Below are positions 36,011 through 47,506 of a stretch of DNA of 64,000 nucleotides, in pieces (position 1 is the stretch's first letter; each line of letters opens with the position of its first letter). The stretch spans positions 24,522,016-24,586,015 of the forward strand of contig OV050030.1 in NCBI GenBank assembly GCA_920105625.2. Reading direction: 5' to 3'. The notes below the pieces were generated by a model. The model saw only the letters and a program-made list of their open reading frames with translations, was not told where the DNA came from and searched no databases. Source of the DNA: Clusia tigrina (taxonomy: Eukaryota; Arthropoda; Insecta; Diptera; Clusiidae). The position numbers and the translations under genes are program-made.

Positions 36011-37078
36011 TTCCCTTTCCTTTATCGGTTATTGTAAACATTGTTCCCACACTGAACCTAGTCATGAAAACTCTGTATCTACCGTACCGAATCAAATCGG
36101 AAATAACACAAGATTCTTAAGCTATCACCACCTTTCATCCGTATTATATTACACTCCATCCCGGCATTTTATTATGTATTAATGGGAATAAAGAAAACAG
36201 TCGTAAGGTAGTTGCAAAGTTGGGATTGGTATTACAGTGGACCGATCTTGGTCTAAATATAGTGACCAATTTTTGGAGTTGTTCAAAACTTGTTTGTCAA
36301 ACATACCGTCGTATTCAGGCTTATTGTGAGGATGTATTCGAATTTTTCCCGCTTGTATTATATCTACAAAATTATTTATGGACACACTTGATTGTCGTCC
36401 AATATAATAGTATAAATGAAAAAAACTGAATAAGCCTCAATTTGCCGTGTCAGTTAAGGATCAAGCTCCATAATTAATTGTGTCAGAGTATACTCGTATT
36501 TCCAAATAGTAAGGAAGTCTGCAATTGAAATACGATTATTATTTTTAGACAGCATGTGAAACGTTGTAACTTCCCGCCCCTCTTTCATTTAATTGGTTTC
36601 ATCGCCTAAGTTCTCGGTTATTGATGGAGGAGTCACCATGTCATCAATTTCTATTTTAATCACGGTTTGTAGTTGGCGTCGGATGACTGCATATATAATT
36701 ATAATCTATTAATAATTGTTTGTAATCGAAAATAAATCTCTTTAATTGCTTTTAATCGGCTTAAAGTACGTCATTTGGTAACAATTGATTTAAAGCACCC
36801 TGGAAAGTTGAAAGAGCTCCAAAAATAAATAATATTTTATATAATTTTGGTTTTTACGTTATGATAGAGTTTATTGTTTAAGTAGTTTCATTTATTGCAC
36901 TATTTTTGTAAACTATGTATTTACTTTCTTTTTATTCCCTACTAAGATTCACATCTCTGATCCAATGAACTAAGTTCAGAGAATAATTAAACTTTTTAAC
37001 TGTGGTTGTCATAAATGATCTTCTTTAAACCACCTTAGATTTCTAAATATAAACTGCATTGACGTTATTTTTTATGTG
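36011..37078. other. Intron DNA, no gene recognised
   Basis: AT-rich sequence; short overlapping frames on both strands at 36179-36429 show no recognisable motif. Confidence 0.55.
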
Positions 37079-37089
37079 TAATGAATTTT

Positions 37090-37274
37090 ATTATTATTAT
37101 TATACTTTGACCATAATTAATTTTCACTGCAAGGGGCTGAGGCTTTCGACTCGAAGACAAACATGTTTTTTTTTTAGAAAGGATCATTTTCAGGCCATGC
37201 CCGGAGCAGGCTTCGAACCCGCGTCCCTCTAAGAGTGAGACTAGCATGCTTACAACTAGACCACAGAGGGCGGC
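37090..37274 (-). mobile_element. Full-length tRNA-derived SINE, 185 bp, with 11-bp duplication
   Basis: Minus-strand head GCCGCCCTCTGTGGTCTAGT followed by TGTAAGCATGC gives the A-box region, and GCGGGTTCGAAGCCTGC the B box, so the promoter is RNA polymerase III type derived from a tRNA. Then come a body ending AGCCCCTTGCAGTGAAAATT and an (AAT)n tail. TAATGAATTTT flanks it exactly at 37079-37089 and 37275-37285. This is the best copy in the window and defines the family. Confidence 0.88.
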
Positions 37275-37480
37275 TAATGAATTTTTAATGACACCCTTCT
37301 CTTGACGTGACTGGAAGTGTCATGAATTACACCTTAAAACTTCTTTGAAATTCCATAGAACCCGGTTGGAAACTCTGTGATAACTGTCGTCCACCAAAAA
37401 GGCATTTATTTCATGATTTTAATAGTTGAATATTATTTTGTTGATGGGATAGAATCGGCCCTAATGCGTGATTGAATAAT

Positions 37481-38451
37481 GGCGCAGAGTGACATCATAG
37501 AACAGAAACGGCAACAGACACAGAACAGAACATTATTTTGTCTGGAGTAAATTCTGTTTGTTTGCATTGCTCGTGCACCAACATAAGACGGAAACAGACA
37601 CAGAGATAGAAACAGAATTCAAAAGAAAATTATTTAATTGCATTTCATTTGTAGGACGGACGATGGAGAATTTGTCATTTTTTTTGAAAAGGTTTATTGA
37701 AAAGGTAAATCAAATGACAACGTGGAAAAAGAATTGGAGGTGTAAAGTGAAGCTTTGGGAACAAGGTAGAAGGAAAATAATCTAAAATTTAATTTTTTAA
37801 CTTAAAAAACCTAATAAAATAGGAACGCGGAATTATTGTGATTTGTTGACAACTCTCTTTTATAAGAAAAATTTATTAATATCCAAATAGAAATAGATTA
37901 ATATCCAAAAGAAATATTTTATATTAAATGCTCCTAAATAAATAAACAAAATTATATTGGTACTGCTGCTTATATTGTGTTTGCCACTGAAGCATTTTCC
38001 CACTTTCTATTGAGAAATTCTATTGTCGTCGAAGTTGAGTTGTGCAAATCAGAATTGTAAATGGTTTCCACTGAATAGGAAGTCCTTCTTTTAACTATGT
38101 TGCAAAAAAATTTATTAATTGTTAAAGTATGTTAATATTTCTGTGGCTTTCTACAAAAACCGCTCACGATGAATTGTTTCTATTCTGTCGTTAAAATGTA
38201 TAGGTAATCTATTACTAATTCAGTTGTTGATACTGTTTCTGTTGAAAATGTACTGGATTCTGTTTCTGTTGAAAATGTACTAGATTCTGTTTCTGTTGAA
38301 AATGTACTGGATTCTGTTTCTGTTGAAAATGTACTAGATTATGTTTCTGTTGAAAATGTACTAGATTCTGTTTCTGTTGAAAATGTACTAGATTCTGTTT
38401 CTGTTGAAAATGTACTAGATTCTGTTTCTGTTACCGTTTATGCTCTGTGCC
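37481..38451. mobile_element. Foldback-like element, 971 bp
   Basis: The left end GGCGCAGAGTGACATCATAG runs on into AAACGGCAACAGACACAGAA. The right end, inverted, reads GGCACAGAGCATAAACGGTA then ACAGAAACAGAA. So the two ends share GGCRCAGAG and AAACGGYAACAGAMACAGAA, although one has a 13-bp insertion. The right arm contains seven 27-bp tandem repeats rich in the same CAGAAACAGAA word, as in foldback-type elements. Interior frame 37558-37785 not recognised. No target duplication identified. A related piece lies at 62283-62350. Confidence 0.5.
38229..38437. repeat. 27-bp minisatellite, 7 copies plus a partial
   Basis: Unit GATTCTGTTTCTGTTGAAAA followed by TGTACTA, seven complete units (38229-38417) differing by single bases (mostly A/G at the last position), then a partial unit. 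The unit length is a multiple of three; the + frame reads DSVSVENVL repeatedly without a stop but has no ATG. Confidence 0.95.
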
Positions 38452-38887
38452 ACGTCTTAACGTAAGATGGTAATTATATTGTATTTTTGAATAACAGGCA
38501 AAGTAATTTCAGGTATTCCTCTGGTTCTTGTTTATTTGGGGCTTTTGCTTGTCATGCCATGTCATCACTTTGTAATTGTATTACGTATTATAAGTTTAGG
38601 AGATATTACATAGGTACGTATTTCATATTTTAATTTATGAGTTATCCAGTGAACCATTTCAAAGTTACCGCAGTTAAAGAGAAAACATTCAATGAAGTGT
38701 AAATGGGTACAAGTTTTTTGGAAAGCAATGCATGTAAATAATAATTTTCACTTTCCCTCATGCGAATCTACCTATTTCGATTACTTACTCACTCTTCATC
38801 ATCGAGTTAGAAGTGTGGTTTAAAAGATGAGTCACCCAAACGTAATATATGGGACATTTGAAGTGCATCGTGTATGAAGGGCACGCA
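38452..38887. other. Intron DNA, no gene recognised
   Basis: AT-rich, no repeats or coding sequence recognised. Confidence 0.5.
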
Positions 38888-39960
38888 ACACCAAAAGGTT
38901 AGGTTAGGTTAATCTGACTGGCCGTGAAGGCCATACATGGACCTCCAATTTCCTTTGCCGTGCCAGATGTATATCCGTTTAAGAGTTGTAGTATATCATC
39001 GTTAAACAGAGAGACCCTCTTAGCAAATCTTAAGAGCGGAACTGTCCTTAATTGTGCCACTTCTTCTAGTTCTTCAAACCAAGGAGCTCCCAGATATGTT
39101 TGGCGCGTTTTCGATATTGGGGGCATAGGCATAGTATCAGCACAAGTTTCCCTTGTGCCCTGCTTCGCACATTTCCTGCATTCATTGTTGTTTGTGAGTC
39201 CCATCCTTTTAGCCGTTAGACAGTGGCCTGTAAGTATTCCTACTACCGTTCTGCAATTCTTCCTCGGAAGTGCCAGTATCGATTTGGTCTGACTACCGTA
39301 CGGTTTCCACATGAGTTTTGCTATTTTGTATGTGTTAGTACTCCACCTTTCCTCCACATTTCTCATCATGTCATCTTCAATACGGCTATTGATAATTTGT
39401 AGAGGATCAGTACGTTACTTACTTGCTCATTGGGTAGTAAGATTCCGCTCTTAGCAATGGCATCCGCACTCTCGTTTCCTTCTATGTTCTTATGCCCTGG
39501 CACCCAGTAGATATATAGCTTCCGGTTGGTGGCCAATCTATCCATTGTTGCCTTGCATTGCAGGACATTCGTGAAGGACAGCATGAAGTTATAGCAGGAC
39601 AGCATGAAGTTATAGCAGGACATCATGAAGTTATAGCAGGACAGCATGAAGTTATAGCAGAACACCATGAAGTTATACCAGCTTTGATCGCAGCCTGGGG
39701 ATCTATGTAGAAGTTTATTGTGGAGTTCGTAGTTTCTGCTATGCAGGCGAGCTCTGCGAGTTTCCATGTTGCAAGAACTTTCGCTTGAAAAATGCTGCAG
39801 CTTTAGGTAGTTTTAAAGGATGTCTGATATCTAGTTCCGGACAGAAGACACCTGCCCCAACACCGGCCTCCATTTTCGAGCCGTCCATGAATAGGTTGAA
39901 GGTTTTGCATTTATCACAACACCAAAAACAATTAACAACAAAAAAGGGATGTGCAGACAA
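38888..39960 (-). pseudogene. Non-LTR retrotransposon 3' part: RNase H, tail and AACCT repeat end
   Basis: Three overlapping minus-strand frames give, in order, NLFMDGSKMEAGVGAGVF (RNase H start with catalytic D) near 39900-39845. Next are YIYWVPGHKNIEGNESADAI near 39525-39465, and a C-terminal part with RTVVGILTGHCLTAKRMGL and the C..C…pattern NECRKCAKQGTRE near 39270-39140. The 3' end carries AACCTAACCTAACC at 38897-38910, a simple-repeat tail. Frames are broken and a 21-bp segment is amplified inside the RNase H. Confidence 0.75.
39575..39679. repeat. 21-bp tandem repeat inside RNase H, 5 copies
   Basis: Unit AGGACAGCATGAAGTTATAG plus C, at 39575, 39596, 39617, 39638 and 39659. On the minus strand each unit adds seven in-frame residues (YNFMLSC-like). 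Confidence 0.95.
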
Positions 39961-41187
39961 AGATCACATTTTTATCAAATCTTTTTGCAAGAAATATTTT
40001 GCTTGTCAACTGAAAGATTTGACATTCGAAAGAACAATTTGAAAATTGTCAACAGACAAAGCGACCAACGAAGTCAAATGTGGAACTAAAATTTTGTGTA
40101 CCCAGACACGATTATAAAATATTCTAATATTTCCTCATCAATTTAATAGATTAAAAGGAATGAGACAAAGAAAAAAACAACGAATTAAACCAAAGCTCAG
40201 CTATACTCTGGGATGATTGCCTTCCATATGCGCACTATTATCAGCATGTGGTGCTGGCATTGCAATTATTAATACGAGTATGTCACAGCAATAGACTCCG
40301 TCTGCCCGGCTGGATAGTAAGCGATACTCGTACGCGAATACAAATGCGAATAACACGTGAATTGCAATTATGCAAATTCGAGCTGAACTTTGCTCGCAAT
40401 TATTTATACGTATTTATATTTTTTGACACGTCGTGATTCGCATATGGCAACGGTGGCTCAGTTACAGAAGACTATCGTATGAAACGGTGCCCAATGAATG
40501 AACTAAATTAAATACGAACTTTTTAGTGTATGAGTACTCCCGTATACCTACCTTTCTGTACTACCTATTCTTTAATTTTATGCGTTAATTCTCGACCCAA
40601 TGCTCCAAGTCGCCGACACACAGTGGCACTTTTGAGCTATTTAGGAGCTAAAAACTCATAGCTCTGTATTAGTAGACATATTTTAATGAAATTTTATACA
40701 TAGGTTAATGTGGTCAGAGGTTATGTTGGTGTGAAATATGGGTCCGATCGGATCAAAAACCACGCCCATTTTTGGGAAAACAACTTTTTTCATACTGTTT
40801 TGCAATTTGCTTTCCGAGATCCTTTCCCAGCGCTTAGTGTGTATACTAATTAAGCAAGCCTAACGGCCACGCCCACTTCTAAGGCACATATCTGATTATA
40901 GCGGCACTGGATATTACAAAGTCGAGCTTACCTTACTATACACTCTTATCATTTTCTTATTGGTGTTGTATAAAATAAAAGTATCTTTGAATAAGAATGT
41001 TTTCGTTATTGCTTCTCATAACATTTTTAACAAAAATCGAGATTTATTGAACAATTCATTTGGTTATTAGAAAAATTCCTAATGAGGAAAGCTTACAAAA
41101 TTGTACATCAACTAAATATAATAATAATTAAATTAAGTTTGTTCAACTTTTAGTAGAGACATTATTTCTTTACTAAAAAAATTTAAA
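39961..41187. other. Intron DNA with probable old repeat at 40610-40930
   Basis: Mostly AT-rich. A less AT-rich part (GGTCCGATCGGATCAAAAAC followed by CACGCCCATTTT, and CGGCCACGCCCACTTCTAAG) has the look of a decayed transposon, but I cannot place it. No gene supported. Confidence 0.4.
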
Positions 41188-41869
41188 TTAAAATTTGTTG
41201 TTTCTAGATAAAGTGGAAATTAAATGGTCTGAACAAAACAGTAGGGTGTGGAAAAGATCGCACACTGTATCTACACGACTGGTTTTTCTGGTGTTATGTT
41301 CGCGGAATCTCCTCATGTCTTTATTTCTAGCTTCAAAAGCTTCCTCCGACATTATACCAATGGGCAATAGACAAGATTTCACAATACTTGGTCCATGAAT
41401 TAAGATTCTGTGCACACTTGGAGGCATAGGATACCAGGGATAAAAATTGAACTCTTGCGCTCTTTGCTGATTCACAAAGATCTTCAAAAACGCCCTGAGG
41501 CCTTCCAAGAGGACATGATGATGAAGTTGGCTTATCAGTTCCAAAAACTAAGCAGTTTTCAAGCCATGGTGAATAGTCTCGCAACATTTTGTCTGTAGAT
41601 CGTCCTACTTTCCGCCACTTAGCTTTAAAATTTGTTAAAAAAATTGACACATCCTTCTTATAGCTTCCATAACAGTCACTATCCAAGTCTTCGATTCCAA
41701 GTTTACTACATACATGATTGTAAACAGCAGCAGTTTTCTTGCTACAGTCTCGTTGAGCAACCCAAACCTCCAACAACTCCTTTCGAGAAATCGACGGCAT
41801 ATCCAATTTGGAGCAGTTAGGCGCAGATGAACTTTTTGTAGTTCGACTAGGGATTAACCAAAGATTCAA
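41188..41869 (-). pseudogene. Transposon-like protein of unassigned family, frame-shifted
   Basis: Two overlapping minus-strand frames. The first (from 41869) has DMPSISRKELLEVWVAQRDC, DYSPWLENCLVFGT near 41600 and YASKCAQNLNSW. The second (41544-41188) has MPPSVHRILIHGPSIVKSCL then LPIGIMSEEAFEARNKDMRR and REHNTRKTSRVDTV. The block LIHG…LLPIG..SEEA.EARNKD is one I recall from repeated uncharacterised insect proteins of probable transposon origin; I cannot name the superfamily. The switch between frames near 41500 shows a shift. Confidence 0.55.
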
Positions 41870-41978
41870 AATCAGTAAGAATTATCTTAATGTTGCGTTA
41901 TGCACAACTTTGGCAGACCTTGAAACCTTCAGGTTCACAAATTATAATGTATTTTTTTACTTACTCATGCAAGGCAAC

Positions 41979-42346
41979 AAGGCACAAGGTGGCAAACAGA
42001 GCGCACCACGCTTGAAATGGAAATCGGGGAAACCTTAGCCACCGAGAACATTGTGGGGGCTATGCTAAGCAGCAAAGAAAACTGGAACCACGTAGATAAA
42101 TATTTGGAAAATGTGCTCCGGCGGAAAAAGCGGGACCTGGACGCAGGAATAATGTTGAGAGTGCAATAGGGACGAAGTGAGAATCTCCACCTTGAAGGAA
42201 GTATAAAAAGGGTTCCAGGGTGGGGAGATGTTTTAGTGGGTGCAATTCTCACATACCAAATCTGTGACGAAAGTTTTGATGATGCGGCAGGCATTTTTAC
42301 CCTCTCTACCAAAAAAAAATAAAAATAAAAATAAAAATAATTAAAA
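41979..42346 (+). mobile_element. 5'-truncated non-LTR retrotransposon with 12-bp duplication
   Basis: ATGCAAGGCAAC occurs at 41967-41978 and at 42347-42358. Between them is the last part of a retrotransposon ORF2 (ENIVGAMLSSKENWNHVDKY and NVLRRKKRDLDAG, as in R1-type C-termini), a short 3' UTR and an (AAAAAT)n tail at 42310-42346. Textbook structure of a target-primed, truncated insertion. Confidence 0.85.
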
Positions 42347-42539
42347 ATGCAAGGCAACTATATATTTATATGAGGCCAGAAGTAATAAGACCCCATAAAC
42401 TAAAATCGGTTAAATCGGCAGGAGTTTTGGGCATGGTGCGTTATGGTTTTCTGGGATTCGCAATATGAGTATCATACCTTCCAACGACTTATCGACGATA
42501 ATTTCAGGCATGTAATAATATCACGATCTCAACTCGAAT

Positions 42540-42965
42540 CAATATAAAATACTCGGTGGGATTCGTCCTACTTTCAAAATGGCTGGAGTAAGACTCCACA
42601 CACAGATTCGCGGGAAGTACATATTTTTCATTCCGGACTGAGGGGAAATCTTCAAAAAGACACGAGTCTAAGATTTTTACTCTCTAAACCCACCTCCCTA
42701 ACCTAACAGATACGCTACTCCTGCAAGGCTGATAGCGATTTAGGAAGGGTATTAAACAGATATACAAAGATATACAAAAATAACTACTCGCGGTTTGAAA
42801 GAAAAAGCGTTATTTTCGATTTCAACTTATGTTTGGACTCATTCAAACAAACAATTCCCTATCTTGTAGTATCATAAGGGGCCCCTTTTCATATCCTAAG
42901 TGTGGCTTCTGGCCAATTTTTCATGCCCTTGACAGTCACTCAAACCTTACCGAACCTATTATCAC
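42540..42965 (+). pseudogene. Non-LTR retrotransposon 3' end remnant
   Basis: KMAGVRLHTQIRGKYIF and the nucleotides CTAAGTGTGGCTTCTGGCCA with CCTTACCGAACCTATT near 42958 parallel the 3' end at 31050-31205 (TGTAAGACTCCACACAGATT; CTAAGTGTGTCTTCTGGACG). Decayed relative of that element. Confidence 0.5.
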
Positions 42966-43865
42966 GGAATTATTGGTTTAATTTGGTGAGGAATAAATAA
43001 AAATCCGGGACTCCAATTGGCACAGAAAAAGTGTCACTTCTCACCAAAGGAATATGGTTCACTCGGTCACTTACACCAACATGGTAGTAATTAAAACACA
43101 ATTTGCTGAATTGCATCACGAATTTATTCATGCAATTCTCCTGCAGTACGCATTTCCATTCCGTGTTTCATAAATGGAATGATCTTGTATGGTGCCGTAC
43201 AATTTAATTTCATTTAAATACAAAATTTATGTAAACACATTTGTATTTATTTATCGGGAAATCGAATAATTGTGATATCCCGACTTTAGATTAAATCGAG
43301 ACTGAACAATTTGAGCTATACACAAAATGCAATTCAGCAAACGTTCTCTTTCGATTTTGATTTGAAAACGCATATATCTCCACTACTTAGTTTAAGAGCA
43401 CCCCTCGCTGGCAGTTTATTTTAATAAATTTACGTACAGGTTTATTTCAAAAACATTTAAAATATAATTGTATGCTATCAGCCAACGTAATTGTTTTGGT
43501 TGAGTACCTCAGTGAATATTACGTTAATCTGACATGACATGACAAACATTTGAAATATATTTTCTACAGCTTGACCGGTTCCCATAATAAGTTTCACTTG
43601 ATATACACGACTACTCATATTGGTATATGGAGCAAATCAACTTGATTGTGGGTAAACGAACGCACGTCAATAAATGTGCGTAAGCAATGAACTGAACATT
43701 ATGAAAGGAAAATAATGTTGCATTTTTTATAGGCACACAAATGTAACAAAATTATGGGTTTGACGTCATTGAATGCTACTCTATTATTCTATTTATAATT
43801 AAAAAATTGTGGATTATGTCCAAAAATAATAGAAACATCTTCTCTATCATTCTTGGATTATGTCC
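42966..43865. other. Intron DNA, no gene recognised
   Basis: AT-rich with nothing I can identify. Confidence 0.5.
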
Positions 43866-44690
43866 GGATTGAACATGATAAGCAACTTTTTGACATTATT
43901 GTGTTTACTTAATGTTCTAAGGTTTTTGACAGTGTTAATCACTCCCAACTGTGTGATAAGCTGAGGACATACTTTGGTTTTAGTGATTGTGCTGTGGTCC
44001 TTATGTGCTACATTGGAGGTCAATTGCAGAGTGTAAAAGTCGGTGATAATTTCTCTCGATGCACGATATTTGATATGAGTGTACCGCAGACGTCTGTTCT
44101 TACACTTCTTCTCAATTGTTCATTAATGATATTTTCGTACAGTTCCTGCATATGCAGATGCCATCAAAATTTACCTTCCTAAACGCATTAGGCTATAGGA
44201 TGATCTTTGCTGTAAAGTTAATGAGGTCCTTGCCGATGGGCATTTGACAATGTATTGTCTTTGAATCCTCGGAAGTCATGCCCGATCCATATCTTAAAAC
44301 AAACTATACGTTTTGATGACATACCTCCAGTACCAGTTGATGGTGTCCTTTAGGCGCTGTTACCTAAAGTTTCTAGTTTGGGCTTTACCTTAAATTGTGG
44401 GGCCAGAAAAAATCATTATTATCCGATTCTAAGAACGTCTGTAGATTTCACTCCATATGACACTCGTCGTCGGCTAGTTGTTCTACTCATCCTCCCTAGA
44501 ATAACATCCCGAGTTTGTATACAGTGGACTGGAATCTCATTCGCAACATAAACTGGAAATAGCGTTCAATATTGCTACTCGTGGTACATATGTGTACGGC
44601 TTGCGCAGATGGTTGCAGTGAAGGTTCGAAACTCTTTTTTTTTATGCGCAATTTTTGTAATTGCAAATCCCATGTCAAATGCCATTTCCT
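43866..44690 (+). pseudogene. Non-LTR reverse transcriptase relic (Jockey-like)
   Basis: In shifting + frames: KVFDSVNHSQLCDKLRTYFG (motif-A region), VPQTSVLTLLLN (the VPQGSVLGPLLF position) and FTPYDTRRRLVVLLILPRIT near 44448-44505, in the correct order. The YADD box is not seen. Stops and deletions throughout. Confidence 0.7.
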
Positions 44691-45034
44691 TTAAGCTCCA
44701 TATTTTTTGATCAGCTCCTTTTTTAGCTTTCCATTTTTATTTATTTGACATAGTTCATAGGGGTAAATTGCTGATGAACTCACTTTATAATTGCTCCCCA
44801 TTAATGTTTAGTATATAATATAGTTATGTCTTGAATGAATATAAAACAAATTTATATCACACCAATAAAAGAAAAAAAGAAATCATTTTTAAAACTAATT
44901 TTTTGTGGATATAAACAAAGACAAAATTTATAAAATATATTTTAAAAACTAATAAAATTCATTTTTTTCACGTATTGCAAGTTTTGTTACATTCCATATG
45001 AATTTGTTGTCCAGTTTTACTGATAACAGAAATA
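44691..45034. other. Intron DNA, no gene recognised
   Basis: AT-rich; nothing identified. Confidence 0.5.
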
Positions 45035-45460
45035 ATAGACGTATTCGATTCGTCACTTGTATCGAGCTCGTAACGAGTTGTGCGAATAAAACAGCACACG
45101 AGTAAGTGGTAAACTTGGCAGCACTGTTTCAACTGTTTTTTTTTTTAACATTTACTTTCTTTATATTTTTGTGCAAACTAATCATCTGAATATAATTTAA
45201 ATCAACAGAATAATAATATTTAAAATCAAAAAACAAAATCCAAAGATTAATTTTTGTTTTCTTTAAATTTGAACATCTAAAATATAAAAAATCCCAGGGA
45301 ATTTTTAATTTCGTTGGTTTTCAACAATTTTCAATTTGGAAGCACTTTTCTATGGATGGAAAAATTCGCTCGTTTAATCCGAGTATAATTTACTCGATAT
45401 CTTTTCCATACAAATGTCTGTCCTATCGTCGATATAGTGGCGAATCAAATGCGCCTATAG
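45035..45460 (+). mobile_element. TIR element copy 1 (about 0.43 kb), inverted partner at 61865
   Basis: Starts CGTATTCGATTCGTCACT and ends with the inverse of GCGCATTTGATTCGCCACTA, so it has imperfect inverted ends CGYATTYGATTCGYCACT. Almost the whole length recurs in inverted orientation at 61865-62262, with shared words such as AACGAGTTGTGCGAATAAAA and ACTCGATATCTTTTCCATAC (one or two mismatches). No coding capacity. A MITE of unknown superfamily. Confidence 0.7.
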
Positions 45461-46848
45461 TGTGATAATTTACATTTAATTGAGGTAAATAAAATCGAAT
45501 GCACCTAATAAAGCCAAATTAAATTTGTAAAATACATCAGGAATTGTAGTAAGATGATTTTCTCATTATTGTTAATAAATTTTTTTTGTTAGTTTGTTTT
45601 TCATTATTTTTTTTTTGTATTTCAAAAAAGTAAATTTCAAAAAATGTTGGGATTGCCTGGCCATATAAAAGTTAATCACTTCCAATGCAAGCACAGAATG
45701 ACGTTGGAAATATTTATCTAAAATCAACAAACACAATATAATAAGACTTGTATCTATGTACATATATACCAATCTTTTACCCTATATCCAAACCAGTACG
45801 AATGTGCTCATTTTGTTCTATTGCTCAGTGCATGTGGATCGCGTATTACTCATTTATAGCTCGTTGCCAACTTAAGATACTGTTGCATGTAGTTCGTAGA
45901 TGAGAACACAGAGAAGCGACACTTAAACGTCAACTTTTCCGACGTTAAAAAAAATTATTTGTTTATCATTAGTTGGCAATGTATAGGTAGTATTGTTTAT
46001 CATTGGCTATGAAGAAAATCAGCCACACTATTACAGTTTTTTTTAAATGTCGCGTCTCTGTGGTCTCTGATTCGAAGTATCTCACATACACTATACTCCA
46101 TGTCATGGTGGCGGTGTGATCAGCTCTTATCGGTGTCAAAAATGGTACACGAATAAGAACTACTCATACAACCCACATTAGATGAATTAATGATATTTTT
46201 TGATTTCTTTGTTTTTTCTTAGGCAATTTTAACAATTTTTAAAGAAAGAAATAAATATAAATAAACTCAGAAAACACTTTGACAGCTGTAGTATTCCCTC
46301 GTAATAATTTCAATATTTACATTCTTATTTGGTTATAGAAATATTGACAAAATATAGCTTACTTATAATATAAAGCCACACAATTCCAAAATATTAAATG
46401 AGACTAGCAAAATTGAGCATACGAAATTAAAGCAAATATCACTGAATTTGTGTTGAACTTTCCATACCTTATGAAGAAGTTTGACGTTACAAGGTTGCAG
46501 AAATTTACAGATCCAGATTGGTTTATAATAAAATATTTCGAAAAATATAAATTATTTTCGGTACTAAATAACATGCTTTTACATTGTCGTTAACTAATTT
46601 ACGCCGCCGCGAAGGCTGACATAATCGTAACCAATAAAATGTTCTATACTTATAAATAAATGCTGTGACCAAACAATGACTTATGGACAAAAGAAATAAA
46701 TTATTCATATATACGAGTATATAGGGTATGCACACCAAAAAATACATTATTTACAATAGGTGACTATGAGGTTTATGCATCATGTGAGAAACAAATTTCC
46801 ATACCAGAAGTAATGCAATAACTATTAGATAATTACTTAAAAATAGGT
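45461..46848. other. Intron DNA between TIR element and MADF-BESS gene
   Basis: AT-rich; no gene recognised. Contains the presumed 3' flank of the minus-strand MADF-BESS gene. Confidence 0.5.
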
Positions 46849-47263
46849 TTATTTATATTGTTCAAAAAGGTGTTGCTCTTCTTCGTTTAGCATTTTCAGC
46901 ATTTCTAGTTTTAGTTCGTTTTTTTTAATTAGAGGAAATTTTTGTAATTTTTTCATTAGTAGTTTGCAGAATAAGCTATCTTCTTCTCCATCCTCCTCCA
47001 GCTTTTTATGCTGCTGCTGAACAATTGTATTGGCAGCCATATTGCTCATGGTTGGTAATAAGTTGTCGGCGACGCCCGATGGGGGGTGGTCTACCTTTTT
47101 CGTTTTTGAGCGAGGTGGTCCTAAGAATTCATTGAGAAACATATCCGTCTGAGATGTGTGATCTACCGAGCTGAACGCTGTGTCTTCTTCAGACATGATA
47201 AGCGTGTGAGTTGTGCTGCTCTGATTGTAAATATTCGTTATCCGTAGACTGTCTTCGCCATTT
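46849..47263 (-). CDS. MADF-BESS protein, exon 3
   Basis: Third exon of a nested minus-strand gene. It encodes NGEDSLRITNIYNQSSTTHT at its start, a Ser/Asp-rich linker, and a BESS-like C-terminus with DSLFCKLLMKKLQKFPLIKK then ELKLEMLKMLNEEE. MADF-BESS proteins bind DNA by an N-terminal Myb/SANT-like domain and interact through BESS. The acceptor I use is CGTAAG (before AAATGG); a competing TAG lies 13 bp upstream but would shift the frame and end the protein after about 28 residues. With this choice the three exons give 238 aa without a break. Confidence 0.8.
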
Positions 47264-47349
47264 CTTACGAGTCGTTCTATAACAATAGAAAACGTATATT
47301 TATTTTTTACAAATATAATGCAAATTAATTGATTAGCATGCGCGCTCAC

Positions 47350-47506
47350 ATTGTTTTGCACTTTATGTTCTTCTTCAAAAATTGTAGCTGGTGGTAGTAC
47401 TGCCATCCTTCAGCTATATCAACATTTTGCTGAGATGTGGCACGTTTTCCATCTTCACGCCAAAAAGAATCTCGCAAACCTTTCCACTTCTTTTTGCAAT
47501 CTTTAA
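47350..47506 (-). CDS. MADF-BESS protein, exon 2
   Basis: Encodes VKDCKKKWKGLRDSFWRED followed by GKRATSQQ and EGWQYYHQLQFLKKNI, the second half of the MADF domain with the conserved CKKKWK.LRD and W.YY..L.FL pattern. Acceptor ACATTTTCAG; donor GTGAGC. The first two bases complete a Val codon from exon 1, and the last two bases (AT) start a codon completed in exon 3. Intron 1 is 95 bp, intron 2 is 86 bp. Confidence 0.88.

Noticed and set aside
37185..37270. Functional tRNA gene
   Set aside because: A and B boxes are present, but the cloverleaf is imperfect and the sequence continues into a SINE body with target duplications.
38220..38440. CRISPR-like array
   Set aside because: Head-to-tail units without spacers in a eukaryotic intron; a minisatellite.
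38197..38466. Open + frame through the 27-bp repeats
   Set aside because: No start codon; openness follows from the repeat unit being a multiple of three.
38895..38912. Interstitial telomeric repeat (AACCT)n
   Set aside because: It is the 3' tail of a retrotransposon; related ends occur at 31190 and 42955.
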